DNA of 64,000 nucleotides. Origin: Bradyrhizobium lablabi. Lineage in GTDB: Bacteria; Pseudomonadota; Alphaproteobacteria; Rhizobiales; Xanthobacteraceae. Position numbers and translations under genes: made by a program. Shown piece by piece: positions 17,729 to 26,916 of the stretch. The notes under the pieces are model-generated. The model made no database searches. It saw only the letters and a program-made list of their open reading frames with translations, and was not told the DNA's origin. Position 1 is the stretch's first letter. Every line of letters begins with the position of its first letter. The DNA lies in contig NZ_LT670844.1 in NCBI RefSeq assembly GCF_900141755.1, forward strand, positions 6,234,501 through 6,298,500, read 5' to 3'.

Positions 17729-19000
17729 ATGACCGCCAGACCGCAATTGCCGGACCGCGCGCCACGAACAAAGGGCGCGCCGACCGCGCTCGACGGCCTG
17801 CTGGTTGTGGACTTCACCCGGGTCGTAGCAGGCCCAGCCTGCACGCAAACGCTCGGTGATTTTGGCGCGGAAGTCATCAAGATCGAAAACCCTGACGGCG
17901 GCGATGATACGCGGAGCTATGAGCACGCCGACCTCGCCGGGGAAAGTGCTGCCTTCATCAATCTTAATCGCAACAAGCGCGGTATCGCGCTCGATCTGAC
18001 CAAACCCGAGGCGCGTGATGTCGCGCGCGAATTGATCGCGCGGGCGGACGTCGTGGTAGAAAATTTCTCCGCCGGCGTGATGAAGAAGTATGGCCTCGAC
18101 TATGCGTCAGTCGCGCCGAGCAATCCGCGCCTGGTCTATTGTTCGATCTCTGCGTATGGCCGCCAGGGACCGTTTGCGTCCCGTCCCGGCTTCGATCCGA
18201 TCACCCAGGCCGAGAGCGGGTTCATGTCGCTCAACGGCTTTCCGGATGGGCCGCCGGTGCGGACCGGACCGCCCGCGGTAGACATGATGACGGGTATGTC
18301 AGCCTGCAACGCGATTCTGCTGGCACTGTTTGCCCGCGAGCGGCTCGGCCGCGGCCAACATGTTGAGGTGGCGCTATTCGATGTCGCTCTGGCAATGACC
18401 CAATTTTACGGCATGGCCTATTTGATGACCGGTGCGAATCCGAGCCGTCAGGGCAATTCGCCAAACGGGTCCCCTTCCGTAGGCGTCTACCACGCTTCCG
18501 ACGCGCCGTTTTATATCGCCTGCGCCAACGATCGGCTGTATCGCCGGCTCGTCATCGAAGTGCTTGGCCGGCCCGACCTCGCCAGCGGTGAATTTGGCGA
18601 CCGACGGTCAAGAACAGCCAACAAGGAGAAGCTGCGCGCGATCCTGGCCGGAATTTTTGCGCACGACCTTCGCGAAAACTGGGTGGTGAAGATGAAGACA
18701 ACTAACATCCCCGTCGGCTTTCTTCGTACCGTTGAGGAGGCCTTCAATTCGCCGGAAGTGCGCGCGCGCCATCGCCTCAGCCAGATTCCGCACCCGGCCG
18801 CGGGCTTCGTCCCGAACATCGAGACGCCGCTCCACCTCGGCCTGACGTCGGTCGTCGATCCCGTGGCCGCGCCCTTGCTGGGCGAGCACACCAGGGAAGT
18901 TCTACGCAAGACGCTTGGTTACGACGACGCTCGTATCGTGGTGCTTGCTGAGGCGGGCGTGTTTGGTAAGACCCTGAGCAACACAGCTGACGTCGCTTAG
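17729..19000 (+). CDS. CaiB/BaiF (family III) CoA transferase
   Basis: The 423-residue enzyme belongs to the family III CoA transferases, which move CoA between carboxylic acids. Landmarks are GLLVVDFTRVVAGP near residue 23, EVIKIENPDGGDDTR near residue 48, RNKRGIALDLTKPE near residue 75 and the AVDMMTGMSA block near residue 184, whose aspartate corresponds to the catalytic residue of the family. GGGAAG lies upstream of the ATG. It is monocistronic, ended by a strong terminator at 19128. The acid substrate cannot be told. Confidence 0.9.
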   Translation: MTARPQLPDRAPRTKGAPTALDGLLVVDFTRVVAGPACTQTLGDFGAEVIKIENPDGGDDTRSYEHADLAGESAAFINLNRNKRGIALDLTKPEARDVARELIARADVVVENFSAGVMKKYGLDYASVAPSNPRLVYCSISAYGRQGPFASRPGFDPITQAESGFMSLNGFPDGPPVRTGPPAVDMMTGMSACNAILLALFARERLGRGQHVEVALFDVALAMTQFYGMAYLMTGANPSRQGNSPNGSPSVGVYHASDAPFYIACANDRLYRRLVIEVLGRPDLASGEFGDRRSRTANKEKLRAILAGIFAHDLRENWVVKMKTTNIPVGFLRTVEEAFNSPEVRARHRLSQIPHPAAGFVPNIETPLHLGLTSVVDPVAAPLLGEHTREVLRKTLGYDDARIVVLAEAGVFGKTLSNTADVA

Positions 19001-19127
19001 GATGGGGCGCCGAAGCTGAGCTAGGTCAATCCAAGATAGCTAGGAGATGGCCTGTAATGAGCTGCGCGCTTAGGCCCTGTTCCTGAACGGGCATCGGCGT
19101 ATCTATCAATTCTGAGATTGCACACCC

Positions 19128-19160
19128 GCCCGGTGGCCTGTTGGCCACCGGGCTTTTTTT
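19128..19160 (+). terminator. Strong Rho-independent terminator
   Basis: GCCCGGTGGCC (19128-19138) and GGCCACCGGGC (19143-19153) form a perfect eleven-base stem with a TGTT loop, followed by seven T. It ends the CoA transferase transcript and lies before the convergent DUF805 gene. Confidence 0.93.
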
Positions 19161-19176
19161 GTTTTTTGGGAGGCCG

Positions 19177-19641
19177 TCAGCCACGCCGCTTGGCTTGTGC
19201 GAGCGATAGCGGATCGGGTCCGTATGTGTTTGAGCCGGCGGTGCCGCGGAGGCAACCGATCTCGACAAAACCCCAGACCGTGAGCGCAAAAGCCGCCAAT
19301 GCAAGAATGGAATGCAACGCTGTGCCCGCGATCCCAGCCAACCATGCAGCCTCCGCGAGTCGCCCGAGCGCGGCCGGCATCAGGTAAAATACCATGAGCC
19401 ACCACGCGCTTTTGCCACGGTCGTGCAGCCGTTTGGTTGTGAAGGAGGCGCCCCAAAGCAACCACGGGATCAGAACCACGACGACCATGACGAGGAAGAC
19501 CGGCGCGGCGATGCCGGCGGCGGTGAACAGGATCACGGCGGTCATCAACCCGGCGACCACAAAGATGAAAACCGATCGCCAGTATTTGGCTCGGTTGATG
19601 CGCCCGCTGGCGCCGAACATCAATTCCAACAGGCCTTCCAT
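19177..19641 (-). CDS. DUF805 family membrane protein
   Basis: The 154-residue product has the DUF805 pattern: a GASGRINRAKYW start, then four hydrophobic segments with a TKRLHDRGKSAWW loop near residue 70. These are small inner-membrane proteins of unknown function. The ATG at 19641 has GAGGA just upstream on the minus strand and is preferred to the ATG at 19701. It is divergent from the TctC-type gene and convergent with the CoA transferase. Confidence 0.82.
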   Translation of the reverse strand: MEGLLELMFGASGRINRAKYWRSVFIFVVAGLMTAVILFTAAGIAAPVFLVMVVVVLIPWLLWGASFTTKRLHDRGKSAWWLMVFYLMPAALGRLAEAAWLAGIAGTALHSILALAAFALTVWGFVEIGCLRGTAGSNTYGPDPLSLAQAKRRG

Positions 19642-19836
19642 GGGTATCCTCAGCATGCCAACGCACCGGCTGACCCGGCACAGAAAATCTGTCGCCGTCA
19701 AGCAAATAAGGGTTCAAAGCAGTCTGGGTGTACCAAGGCGCCGAAACCGAGGATAATGATGACGGCGACTTCGGTACGGTTTCAATTGGTGCCTCACTCT
19801 GGTGTAGTAAGCCAACCATCTGACTGGGAGGGAGCT

Positions 19837-20805
19837 GTGGATCGCCGAAGTTTCGTGTCCGGATGCCTAGGTCTGTCATTGTCTGCAGTAGCAGGAGACG
19901 CGTTCGGCGAGTCTGGCCCGCTGACCAAGATGATCTTCCCATTCTCAGCCGGCGGCGGCGGCGACACGCTCTGCCGGTTAGTCGCGCAACATGCGGGTCA
20001 GTTGCTCAATCGTACTTTTATCGTCGAAAACCGTACCGGCGGAGACGGCCTGATTGGAATCAAATGGGTCAAAAATGCCGGTCCCGACGGGGCCACCATC
20101 CTGGTGACCACCGGCCCGACCATGTATCTGCTGCCGATCGTGGAGAGTGAACCGAGCTTTGACCTGAGTAAGGATTTCGTACCGGTCTCGCTGCTGGCGC
20201 GTTTCGAGTTCGGCGTGGTCATTGGGCCCGGGGTAGACGCGCAGGACTTCAAGCAATTCGTGGCCTGGCTCAAGGCCAATCCGAGCAAGGCGACATTTGG
20301 CGTGCCGAGCAACGGCACCATTCCGCATTTTACGGGCTCGAGACTCGAGCAAGTGCTGGGTATTCCGATGACACGGGTAGCTTATCGCGGCAGTGCACCC
20401 ATCATCAACGATCTCATCGGCGGCCACCTGCCGTTCGGCATCGTCACCATCGCGGACGCGATCCCGCAGCAGCGTGCCGGCGGCGTCAAGATCCTGGCGG
20501 TGAGCAGCGCCGAACGGTCGCCGTTCCTGCCGGATGTGCCAACCCTGAAGGAGAGCGGCGTCGATCTGGTCGCCGATGGCTGGTACGGCATGTGGCTGCC
20601 GGCCGGGAGCTCGCAGGATTTTGCTTATCAACTCAGCGCGGCGGTCGTCACCTCGCTCGCCAAGCCGGAAGTGCGCGAGAAGCTGTCGGCGATCGGGCTG
20701 ATTCCGGTTGGGACAACGCCGGAAGGACTCACTCAGGAACTGACGGCTGATACCGCGCTCTGGCAGCCGATCGTGAAGGCCACCGGCTACAAGATCACGT
20801 ATTGA
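19837..20805 (+). CDS. TctC/Bug family tripartite tricarboxylate transporter substrate-binding protein
   Basis: The 322-residue product is a periplasmic Bug-type binding protein. GTG 19837 is preceded by GGGAGGGAG at 19826-19834; upstream in-frame ATGs lack such a site. The leader starts D-R-R-S-F and ends around A-F-G, Tat-like. Family blocks are IFPFSAGGGGDTLCRLVA near residue 35, NRTGGDGLIG, FGVPSNGTIPHF and VPTLKESGVD. No TctA or TctB gene is adjacent; the pair at 12948-14977 is the nearest. It overlaps the sulfatase tail to tail by 11 bases. Confidence 0.88.
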   Translation: MDRRSFVSGCLGLSLSAVAGDAFGESGPLTKMIFPFSAGGGGDTLCRLVAQHAGQLLNRTFIVENRTGGDGLIGIKWVKNAGPDGATILVTTGPTMYLLPIVESEPSFDLSKDFVPVSLLARFEFGVVIGPGVDAQDFKQFVAWLKANPSKATFGVPSNGTIPHFTGSRLEQVLGIPMTRVAYRGSAPIINDLIGGHLPFGIVTIADAIPQQRAGGVKILAVSSAERSPFLPDVPTLKESGVDLVADGWYGMWLPAGSSQDFAYQLSAAVVTSLAKPEVREKLSAIGLIPVGTTPEGLTQELTADTALWQPIVKATGYKITY

Positions 20806-22432
20806 GTTCCTTCGCATCGATCCTCTTCCGGATCGCGGCAAGCTCAGTCTCGTCCCAGATCCCGATCAGGATTCCGCCTTTAACCTGGAGCTGCTGGTTC
20901 GCATAGGCGGCGATCTTCTCGGTGCTGGTAGTGATATGTCCCTTCGGATGCAGCGCCCAGTCGAACAGGGCTGACTGCAGCCGGGCGATGACGTCGGCGC
21001 AGGAGGAATCCTCGCCGCGATCGGTCAGTTCATGCGGGTCGTCGACAAGATCGTAAAGCATCGGTCGGAAGCCGGAGGCGTGGATGCATTTCCAGCGTCC
21101 ATCGAACACCATAAACAGCCGGCATTGCTCGATCGGCTGGTTTAGCTTTAGGCGAACATCCTGCATGCAATAATCGTATTCGGAGAATACGACCTTCCGC
21201 CAGCCGGCCGGCGCCTCGCCTCGCAGATGTGATATCAGCGAGCGCCCCTCAAGAATGTGATCCGGCGGCGTGCCGCCGAAATATTCGATAAACGTCGGCG
21301 CCAGATCGATGGCTTCGACCAAGGTATCGCAGACGCTGCCTCTTGTGCCATCGGCAGCCGCCGATGGATCGACCACGATCAGTGGAATCTTGGCGGATTG
21401 ATCGTGGAACAAATCCTTTTCGCCCATCCAGTGATCGCCGAGATAATCACCGTGATCGGACGTGAAGACGATCATGGTGGTCTCGATCAGGCCGCGCGCT
21501 TCCAGGAACTGCATCAGCAGGCCCATCTGGTCGTCGATCTGTTTTATGAGGCTCATGTAGGTCGGAATGACTTTTTCGCGTGCCTCGTCACGCGACATGT
21601 TTCTGGAGTAACGCATGTCCATATAGGCGGCGAAAACCGGATGCGCGTTCTGCTTTTCCTGCTCCGACCGGATCGCGGGGAGCACGTCGTCGGGGCCATA
21701 CATGCTGGCGTACGGCTCGGGCGCGATATAGGGCCAATGCGGCTTGATATAGGACAGATGCAGGCACCACGGGCGCCCGTCCTGCTCCGCCCCTGCGATA
21801 AAATCCATAGCCCGGCGCGTCATGTATGGGGTTTCGGAGTCCTCCTCCGCGACACGGGCGGCCTTGTCGGAATGGACCAGCAGCCAGCCGTTCTGGAGAG
21901 TGCCATCGGCCGCAGCGCCGGAATTGGCCCAATGCTCCCAGGGGTTCGGGGCGTCGTATCCGTTTTCCCGTAAGTAAGCGTCGTACTTCGGGCGGGGCCT
22001 GCCGGTCGGATGCAGGCCGTCGTCGCGCTCATAGGGTTCGAAGCCGCATTCCGCCACATGCACGCCGATGATCGAGGCCGGCGCGATCCCGAGCATTTTC
22101 AAGCCCTCAAGGTCTGGCGTCATATGGGTCTTGCCGACCAGCACGTTACGGACGCCGATTTTCTTGAGATGATCCCCGAGCGTCGGTTCGCCGACCCGCA
22201 GCGGCCAGCCGTTCCAGTGCGAGCCGTGCGAACGCATGTAGCGGCCGGTGTAAAACGACATGCGCGAGGGGCCGCAGATCGGCGATTGCACGTAGGCGTT
22301 CGAAAAACGCACCCCGCGCTTTGCCAGGGCGTCGATATTGGGTGTCTTCAGGGTCGGATGCCCGGTACAACCCAGATAATCGTAGCGAAGCTGGTCGCAC
22401 ATGATCCAGAGAACATTCTTGGGTCGGGACAT
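20795..22432 (-). CDS. Sulfatase-family hydrolase
   Basis: The 545-residue protein is a type I sulfatase/phosphonate monoester hydrolase of the alkaline phosphatase superfamily. The CGPSR motif near residue 53 fits the C-x-P-x-R site where cysteine becomes formylglycine. Metal ligands are suggested by CDQLR near residue 12 and FTSDHGDYLGDH near residue 325. The start MSRPKNVLWIMCDQ at 22432 aligns with the family, and upstream in-frame ATG 22519 would add an atypical segment. No signal peptide is seen, so it is probably cytoplasmic, as are phosphonate monoester hydrolases. Substrate unknown; an anaerobic or FGE-type modifying enzyme would be needed from elsewhere. Confidence 0.87.
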   Translation of the reverse strand: MSRPKNVLWIMCDQLRYDYLGCTGHPTLKTPNIDALAKRGVRFSNAYVQSPICGPSRMSFYTGRYMRSHGSHWNGWPLRVGEPTLGDHLKKIGVRNVLVGKTHMTPDLEGLKMLGIAPASIIGVHVAECGFEPYERDDGLHPTGRPRPKYDAYLRENGYDAPNPWEHWANSGAAADGTLQNGWLLVHSDKAARVAEEDSETPYMTRRAMDFIAGAEQDGRPWCLHLSYIKPHWPYIAPEPYASMYGPDDVLPAIRSEQEKQNAHPVFAAYMDMRYSRNMSRDEAREKVIPTYMSLIKQIDDQMGLLMQFLEARGLIETTMIVFTSDHGDYLGDHWMGEKDLFHDQSAKIPLIVVDPSAAADGTRGSVCDTLVEAIDLAPTFIEYFGGTPPDHILEGRSLISHLRGEAPAGWRKVVFSEYDYCMQDVRLKLNQPIEQCRLFMVFDGRWKCIHASGFRPMLYDLVDDPHELTDRGEDSSCADVIARLQSALFDWALHPKGHITTSTEKIAAYANQQLQVKGGILIGIWDETELAAIRKRIDAKELNT

Positions 22433-22466
22433 GTCTCGTACTTTTGCGATTTCGGACGCTTGATGG

Positions 22467-22483
22467 TGCGATATTGCATCGCA
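22467..22483. promoter_or_regulatory. Palindrome between sulfatase and leuC genes
   Basis: TGCGAT (22467-22472) and ATCGCA (22478-22483) are perfect arms around five bases, located between divergent genes 35 bases upstream of the sulfatase start. It could be an operator for a dimeric repressor or LysR-type protein. No regulator gene is adjacent. Confidence 0.35.
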
Positions 22484-22653
22484 AATGACAATCGTCGTGG
22501 CGGCCCGTTTGGCTGCCATTCAGCCTAGGCTCTGGTCGGATGGCAGCTTGCCATGCTTTGATGCCGGGGAGGCAGAGGCCTGAATATAAGCCGTGCAAAA
22601 CACGGGTAGCGGTTAACGCCGCCGGCCTGAGAAGCCAAACGGAGGATAGGCCA

Positions 22654-24063
22654 TTGCAAAAGCCCGGCCGTACGCTGCTGGCCAAGATCTGGGACCAGCA
22701 CGTCATCGCGCGAATTAGCGACGATACTGATTTGCTCCATGTCGACCGTCATTTGCTGCACGATCTCGGCGGGTCGCGCGGCCTGCTCGATCTCAAAAGC
22801 CGCAATCTTTCGGTGCACAATCCGGAACTGACATTCGCGACGCCCGACCACGCCATCTCCACGGCGCGCGGGCGGGCCGGTACCAGCAAGGTCGGGCAGG
22901 AATTGCTGGCGGGTCTGCGAGTCGAAACAGCAGCGAGCGGTATCGAGATGTTCGATATCGACGAGCCCGGTCAAGGCATCGTCCATGTTATCGGGCCCGA
23001 ACTCGGCCTCAGCCTTCCTGGTTGCCTGATTGTCTGCGGCGACAGCCATACCTGCACGCATGGCGGGCTGGGTGCTCTAGCGTTCGGTATCGGATCGAGC
23101 GAGCTGACGCATGTGCTGGCCACGCAGGCCATCATCCAGCGCCGGCCGAAAACCATGCGCGTCAAGTTCGAGGGCCGGTTGTCGTTGGGCGTGACCGCCA
23201 AGGACCTCATCCTGGCGCTGATCGGGCAAATCGGCGCCGCCGGAGGTACCGGCTATGCCGTCGAATATGCCGGCAGCGCGGTCCGCGATATGCCGGTCGA
23301 AGGGCGGCTTACCATCTGCAATCTTTCAATCGAGCTCGGTGCCAAGATGGGCCTGATCGCGCCGGATGACGAGACGTATGATTATATTCGTGGTCGCGCC
23401 TACGCGCCCCAAGGCGAAATGTGGGAGCGGGCAGTTGCGGCGTGGCGTGAGCTTCCGAGTGATCCCGACGCGGTGTTCGACCGGGAAGTCGTCATCGATG
23501 TCGAGAAGATCATTCCGCAGGTGACCTGGGGTATCAGCCCCGAACATGTCATCGGCGTCGACGGTCGTGTCCCCGATCCCAAGGACATCGCTGATCCGGC
23601 GCGCCGCGCCGCGATCGAGACCGCGCTGGACTATATGGGCCTAATCGGTGGAGCGCCGATTGCGGGCACGCCCGTCGATTGGGTCTTCATCGGATCATGC
23701 ACCAACAGCCGCTTGAGCGATCTGCGGGCTGCGGCTGCGGTCGCGCGGGGCCGCAAGGTTGCGCCCGGCGTGCGCGCCTGGGTCGTGCCGGGCTCGGAGA
23801 CAGTCAAGCGGGAGGCGGTTGCCGAAGGGCTCGACAGGCTCTTCACCGACGCAGGTTTCGAATGGCGCGAGCCCGGGTGCTCGATGTGCTTGGCGGCCAA
23901 CGGCGAAACCGTGGCCCCCGGCCGGCGCTCGGTTTCGACCTCCAATCGCAATTTCATCGGCCGCCAGGGGCCCCGCGCGCGCACCCATTTGGCGAGCCCC
24001 GCCACGGCAGCGGCAGCGGCGATATCGGGCGCCATTGCCGACGTGCGGACCATGGAGCGCTAG
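22654..24063 (+). CDS. leuC: 3-isopropylmalate dehydratase large subunit family protein
   Basis: This 469-residue protein has the length and organisation of LeuC, the large aconitase-family subunit that isomerises 2- to 3-isopropylmalate. The iron-sulfur cysteines lie in GSCTNSR near residue 349 and in PGCSMCLAAN near residue 409. The likely start is TTG 22654, with GGAGG at 22641-22645; the upstream ATG at 22540 would add 38 residues. leuD follows after one base. In most bacteria leucine genes are not beside a NitT-type importer, so it may be a paralogue for a related hydroxy acid. Confidence 0.88.
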   Translation: MQKPGRTLLAKIWDQHVIARISDDTDLLHVDRHLLHDLGGSRGLLDLKSRNLSVHNPELTFATPDHAISTARGRAGTSKVGQELLAGLRVETAASGIEMFDIDEPGQGIVHVIGPELGLSLPGCLIVCGDSHTCTHGGLGALAFGIGSSELTHVLATQAIIQRRPKTMRVKFEGRLSLGVTAKDLILALIGQIGAAGGTGYAVEYAGSAVRDMPVEGRLTICNLSIELGAKMGLIAPDDETYDYIRGRAYAPQGEMWERAVAAWRELPSDPDAVFDREVVIDVEKIIPQVTWGISPEHVIGVDGRVPDPKDIADPARRAAIETALDYMGLIGGAPIAGTPVDWVFIGSCTNSRLSDLRAAAAVARGRKVAPGVRAWVVPGSETVKREAVAEGLDRLFTDAGFEWREPGCSMCLAANGETVAPGRRSVSTSNRNFIGRQGPRARTHLASPATAAAAAISGAIADVRTMER

Positions 24064-24064
24064 C

Positions 24065-24700
24065 ATGCCGAAACCCTTCGCCAAACTGACGGCAATTGCC
24101 GCGCCGATCATGCGGAGCAATATCGATACCGATGTCGTCATTCGCATCGAGCGCCTGGTCGGAAATTCCGTTCGCGGCACCCTCGGCAAATGGGCATTCG
24201 GTTCGCTGCGCTACCTGCCTGATGGCTCGGAAAACCCCGAGTTCATTTTGAACCGCGAGCCTTACCGGCAGGCGGAAATCCTCATTACCGGTCCCAATTT
24301 CGGTTGCGGCTCCTCCCGTGAAGGGGCGGTGTGGTCGCTGCAGGAATTAGGTATCCGCGCCATCATCGGCTCAGGCTTCGGCGATATTTTCTTCGCCAAC
24401 TGCTTTCAGAACGGCATCCTTCCGATCGTCGTCGACAAGGAGATTGTCGACGGCCTTGCTGCGGAGGTTGAGCACACCCAGGGTGCGGGACGTATCGGTG
24501 TCGATCTCGAGGAGCAGACGATAACTTCGCCAACGGGTCGGCGGCACCGCTTCGAGATCGATCCGCGCCGGCGCGCGGGGCTGCTCGAAGGTCTCGACGA
24601 AGTTGCCCTGACATTGCAGCGTGACGAGGAAATCCGCGCCTTTCAGGCAGCCGACCGCGCGGAGCGCCCGTGGATCCATTTCGCAAGGAAATCGGCATGA
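24065..24700 (+). CDS. leuD: 3-isopropylmalate dehydratase small subunit family protein
   Basis: The 211-residue product matches LeuD, the swivel-domain small subunit. N-terminal SNIDTDVVI, GPNFGCGSSREGAVWSL near residue 79 and NCFQNGILPI near residue 117 are typical. It begins one base after the leuC stop and ends overlapping the leuB-like ATG (ATGA at 24697), so the three are coupled. The large-small pair should form a functional enzyme. Confidence 0.9.
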   Translation: MPKPFAKLTAIAAPIMRSNIDTDVVIRIERLVGNSVRGTLGKWAFGSLRYLPDGSENPEFILNREPYRQAEILITGPNFGCGSSREGAVWSLQELGIRAIIGSGFGDIFFANCFQNGILPIVVDKEIVDGLAAEVEHTQGAGRIGVDLEEQTITSPTGRRHRFEIDPRRRAGLLEGLDEVALTLQRDEEIRAFQAADRAERPWIHFARKSA

Positions 24701-25841
24701 ACAATCTGTCCAACATGATCAAGGTGGCGGTGGTCGGCGGCGAGGGAATCGGGCCGGAAGTGACGGCGCAGTCGCATCGAGTCCTCAATTGGTTTGCCGC
24801 AAAGCGCGGCGTTCCGATGATCCTGCGTGAGGCGCAATATGGCCTCATTCCCTATCTCGCAACCGGCAAGGTATTGCCGCAGGACACCGTCGAAGCAATG
24901 GACGAAGCCGATGCGATCCTTTGGGGCGCGACCGGCGGCCCCGAAACGAAGGAGGTTCCGGCCGCGGCGCGCAAGGCCGGAAGCCTGCTGTCGATGCGCA
25001 GCAAATACGACCTCTATGCCAACCTCAGGCCCATCGTTGCCAATCCGGCGTTAGCGGAGTCGGCCCCGCTCAAGTCCCGAGTCCTTAAGGATGTCGATTT
25101 TGTCATAATCCGCGAGCTCACCAGCGGCATCTATTTCGGCGAACCGCGCGGCACGGCATCGAAACGCTTGGCGACGGGCAGCGCCGCGGTTTCAACACCG
25201 AGCAATACACCACCAACCAAGTCCGCCGCGTGGCGCGGTCTGCCTTCGAACTGGCACGAGCGCGAAAGGGGAAGGTCTGCTCGGTGGACAAGGCAAATGT
25301 GCTGGAGACCAGCGTGCTATGGCGCGAGGAGGTCATTGCGTTGCATGCCACCGAGTTTTCCGATGTCGAACTCAGCCATCTCTATGTCGACAACGCGGCC
25401 ATGCAGATCGTCCGAGAACCGTCGCAGTTCGATGTGATGGTAACCGGCAATATCTTCGGCGATATCCTCTCCGACTGCGCGGCGATGGCCTCGGGTTCGC
25501 TCGGCATGTTGCCGTCGGCCTCGCTGGGGCCGGTCGATCGCTTCGGCCGCCGTAAGGCGCTTTACGAGCCGGTCCATGGTAGCGCGCCCGACATCGCGGG
25601 CAAAGGCATCGCCAATCCACTCGGCTCGATTCTCAGCGTCGCCATGATGTTGCGCCTGACGCTGAACCGGCCAGACGATGCGGTCCTGCTTGAAAGAGCC
25701 GTCGATGTTGCGTTGACGGCGGGCGCGCGCACCGCCGATATCGCCGAACCGGGCGCAACAAAGCTTTCGACCGAGCAAATGGGCGATGCGGTGCTAAACG
25801 CCCTGGAACAGGTTGCAAGCAAGGAGAAGGAGCACGCGTGA
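24697..25841 (+). pseudogene. leuB: 3-isopropylmalate dehydrogenase-like gene with frameshift
   Basis: Two overlapping frames together give a complete isopropylmalate-dehydrogenase-like protein of about 380 residues. The first frame runs from ATG 24697 through GGEGIGPEVT, LRPIVANP and GIYFGEPRG. After base 25150-25158 the homologous sequence continues in another frame as [47 protein letters not shown] and [14 protein letters not shown]. Five extra bases (ACGGC-like) or one missing base at about 25153 explain the shift. The first frame alone would stop at 25437, past the first third. It is either a broken gene or a sequencing error; both halves are otherwise well conserved. Confidence 0.8.
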
Positions 25842-26890
25842 TGGCAAAACACGTCACGAGACGCTCGGCGCTGACAATCATCGCTTGCAGCGGAGCTTCT
25901 GTCATGTCCGGCCGGGCATGGGCCGAAGATAAGACCGGTCGCGTGATCTACCCGGTCGCGGTGCCCGTTTATCAGACACAGTTCGTCGCTGACCGAATTG
26001 GCTACTTCAAGGACGCCGGTCTCGACTGCAGACTCATTCAAGGTGGCAGCGGCGTCAAGACGCGCGAGATCATCGCCTCCTCGCAAGGTGACATTGGCAT
26101 CGGCGACATCACTCACCCGATGCAACTCAGCAATCATGGCCGTGCCGGGCGCGTGCTGATGCCGGTCGATACCCGCAGCAGTTCGGTGATTTTCATCATC
26201 CGCAAAGATCTCAAAGACCAGGGCATCACGTCGCTTGAGGCGCTAGCGGCCTGGAAAAGGCCGGACGGACGCAAGCCGATCGTCTCGGTGTCGTCGCTAG
26301 GCGGCACCAATCATGTCTGGGCTTCCTACTATATGGAGACCATGGGTCTCGACGATAAGGTGACTTGGATCGGTACCGGCAATGTCGATACCATGTTGGG
26401 TTCGCTGAAGACCAGACAGGTCGATGTGCTCGTGAGCTCACTCTCGTTGCTGAATGATTCGGTTGAGCAGGGTTGGGGAGCCCTGCTGTTCGATGGCACG
26501 GACGAAGCGATCTGGAACAAATATATCGGCGGCAAGGTCCCGGTGACGGCCCATTTCACGCTGCAGGCGACGATCGACAAGGACCCGCCGAAGATGCAGG
26601 CATTCGTCAACGCTCTGTGGCGGGCTACCCGGTGGATCAAGATGCATTCGCCTGAAGAAATATACGGTACGATAGAGCCCTATGTCGGCAGCACGTCACG
26701 TGCCGCCAACATCCTCGAGATCACGGCACTGCAAAAGGTCGTCGACTATGAAGCGAGCGTCGATGCGGCAGGTTGGGCACGGGGCGAAAAAGTGTGGTTT
26801 CGGGAAATGACTGGTATCAAACCGCTCACGATTGCCGAAGTGATCAGCCCCGCCTTTATCGAAGCGGCCCGAAAAGCCTATCCGACTTGA
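25841..26890 (+). CDS. NitT/TauT-type ABC transporter substrate-binding protein
   Basis: The 349-residue periplasmic protein has a Tat-like leader (T-R-R-S-A-L, cleaved near A-W-A-E) and a nitrate/sulfonate-binding fold: YQTQFVADRIGYFKDAGLDC near residue 48, GGSGVKTREIIASSQGDIGIG near residue 70 and SLGGTNHVWASYYM near residue 152. AAGGAGAAGGAG lies at 25821-25832. ATG 25841 overlaps the leuB-like stop (TGATG); GTG 25838 is also possible. It is followed by ATPase and permease genes of the same importer. The ligand is unknown. Confidence 0.87.
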   Translation: MAKHVTRRSALTIIACSGASVMSGRAWAEDKTGRVIYPVAVPVYQTQFVADRIGYFKDAGLDCRLIQGGSGVKTREIIASSQGDIGIGDITHPMQLSNHGRAGRVLMPVDTRSSSVIFIIRKDLKDQGITSLEALAAWKRPDGRKPIVSVSSLGGTNHVWASYYMETMGLDDKVTWIGTGNVDTMLGSLKTRQVDVLVSSLSLLNDSVEQGWGALLFDGTDEAIWNKYIGGKVPVTAHFTLQATIDKDPPKMQAFVNALWRATRWIKMHSPEEIYGTIEPYVGSTSRAANILEITALQKVVDYEASVDAAGWARGEKVWFREMTGIKPLTIAEVISPAFIEAARKAYPT

Positions 26891-26916
26891 GGGTCCAGGG
26901 TCTGAAGGGGCAAGGC

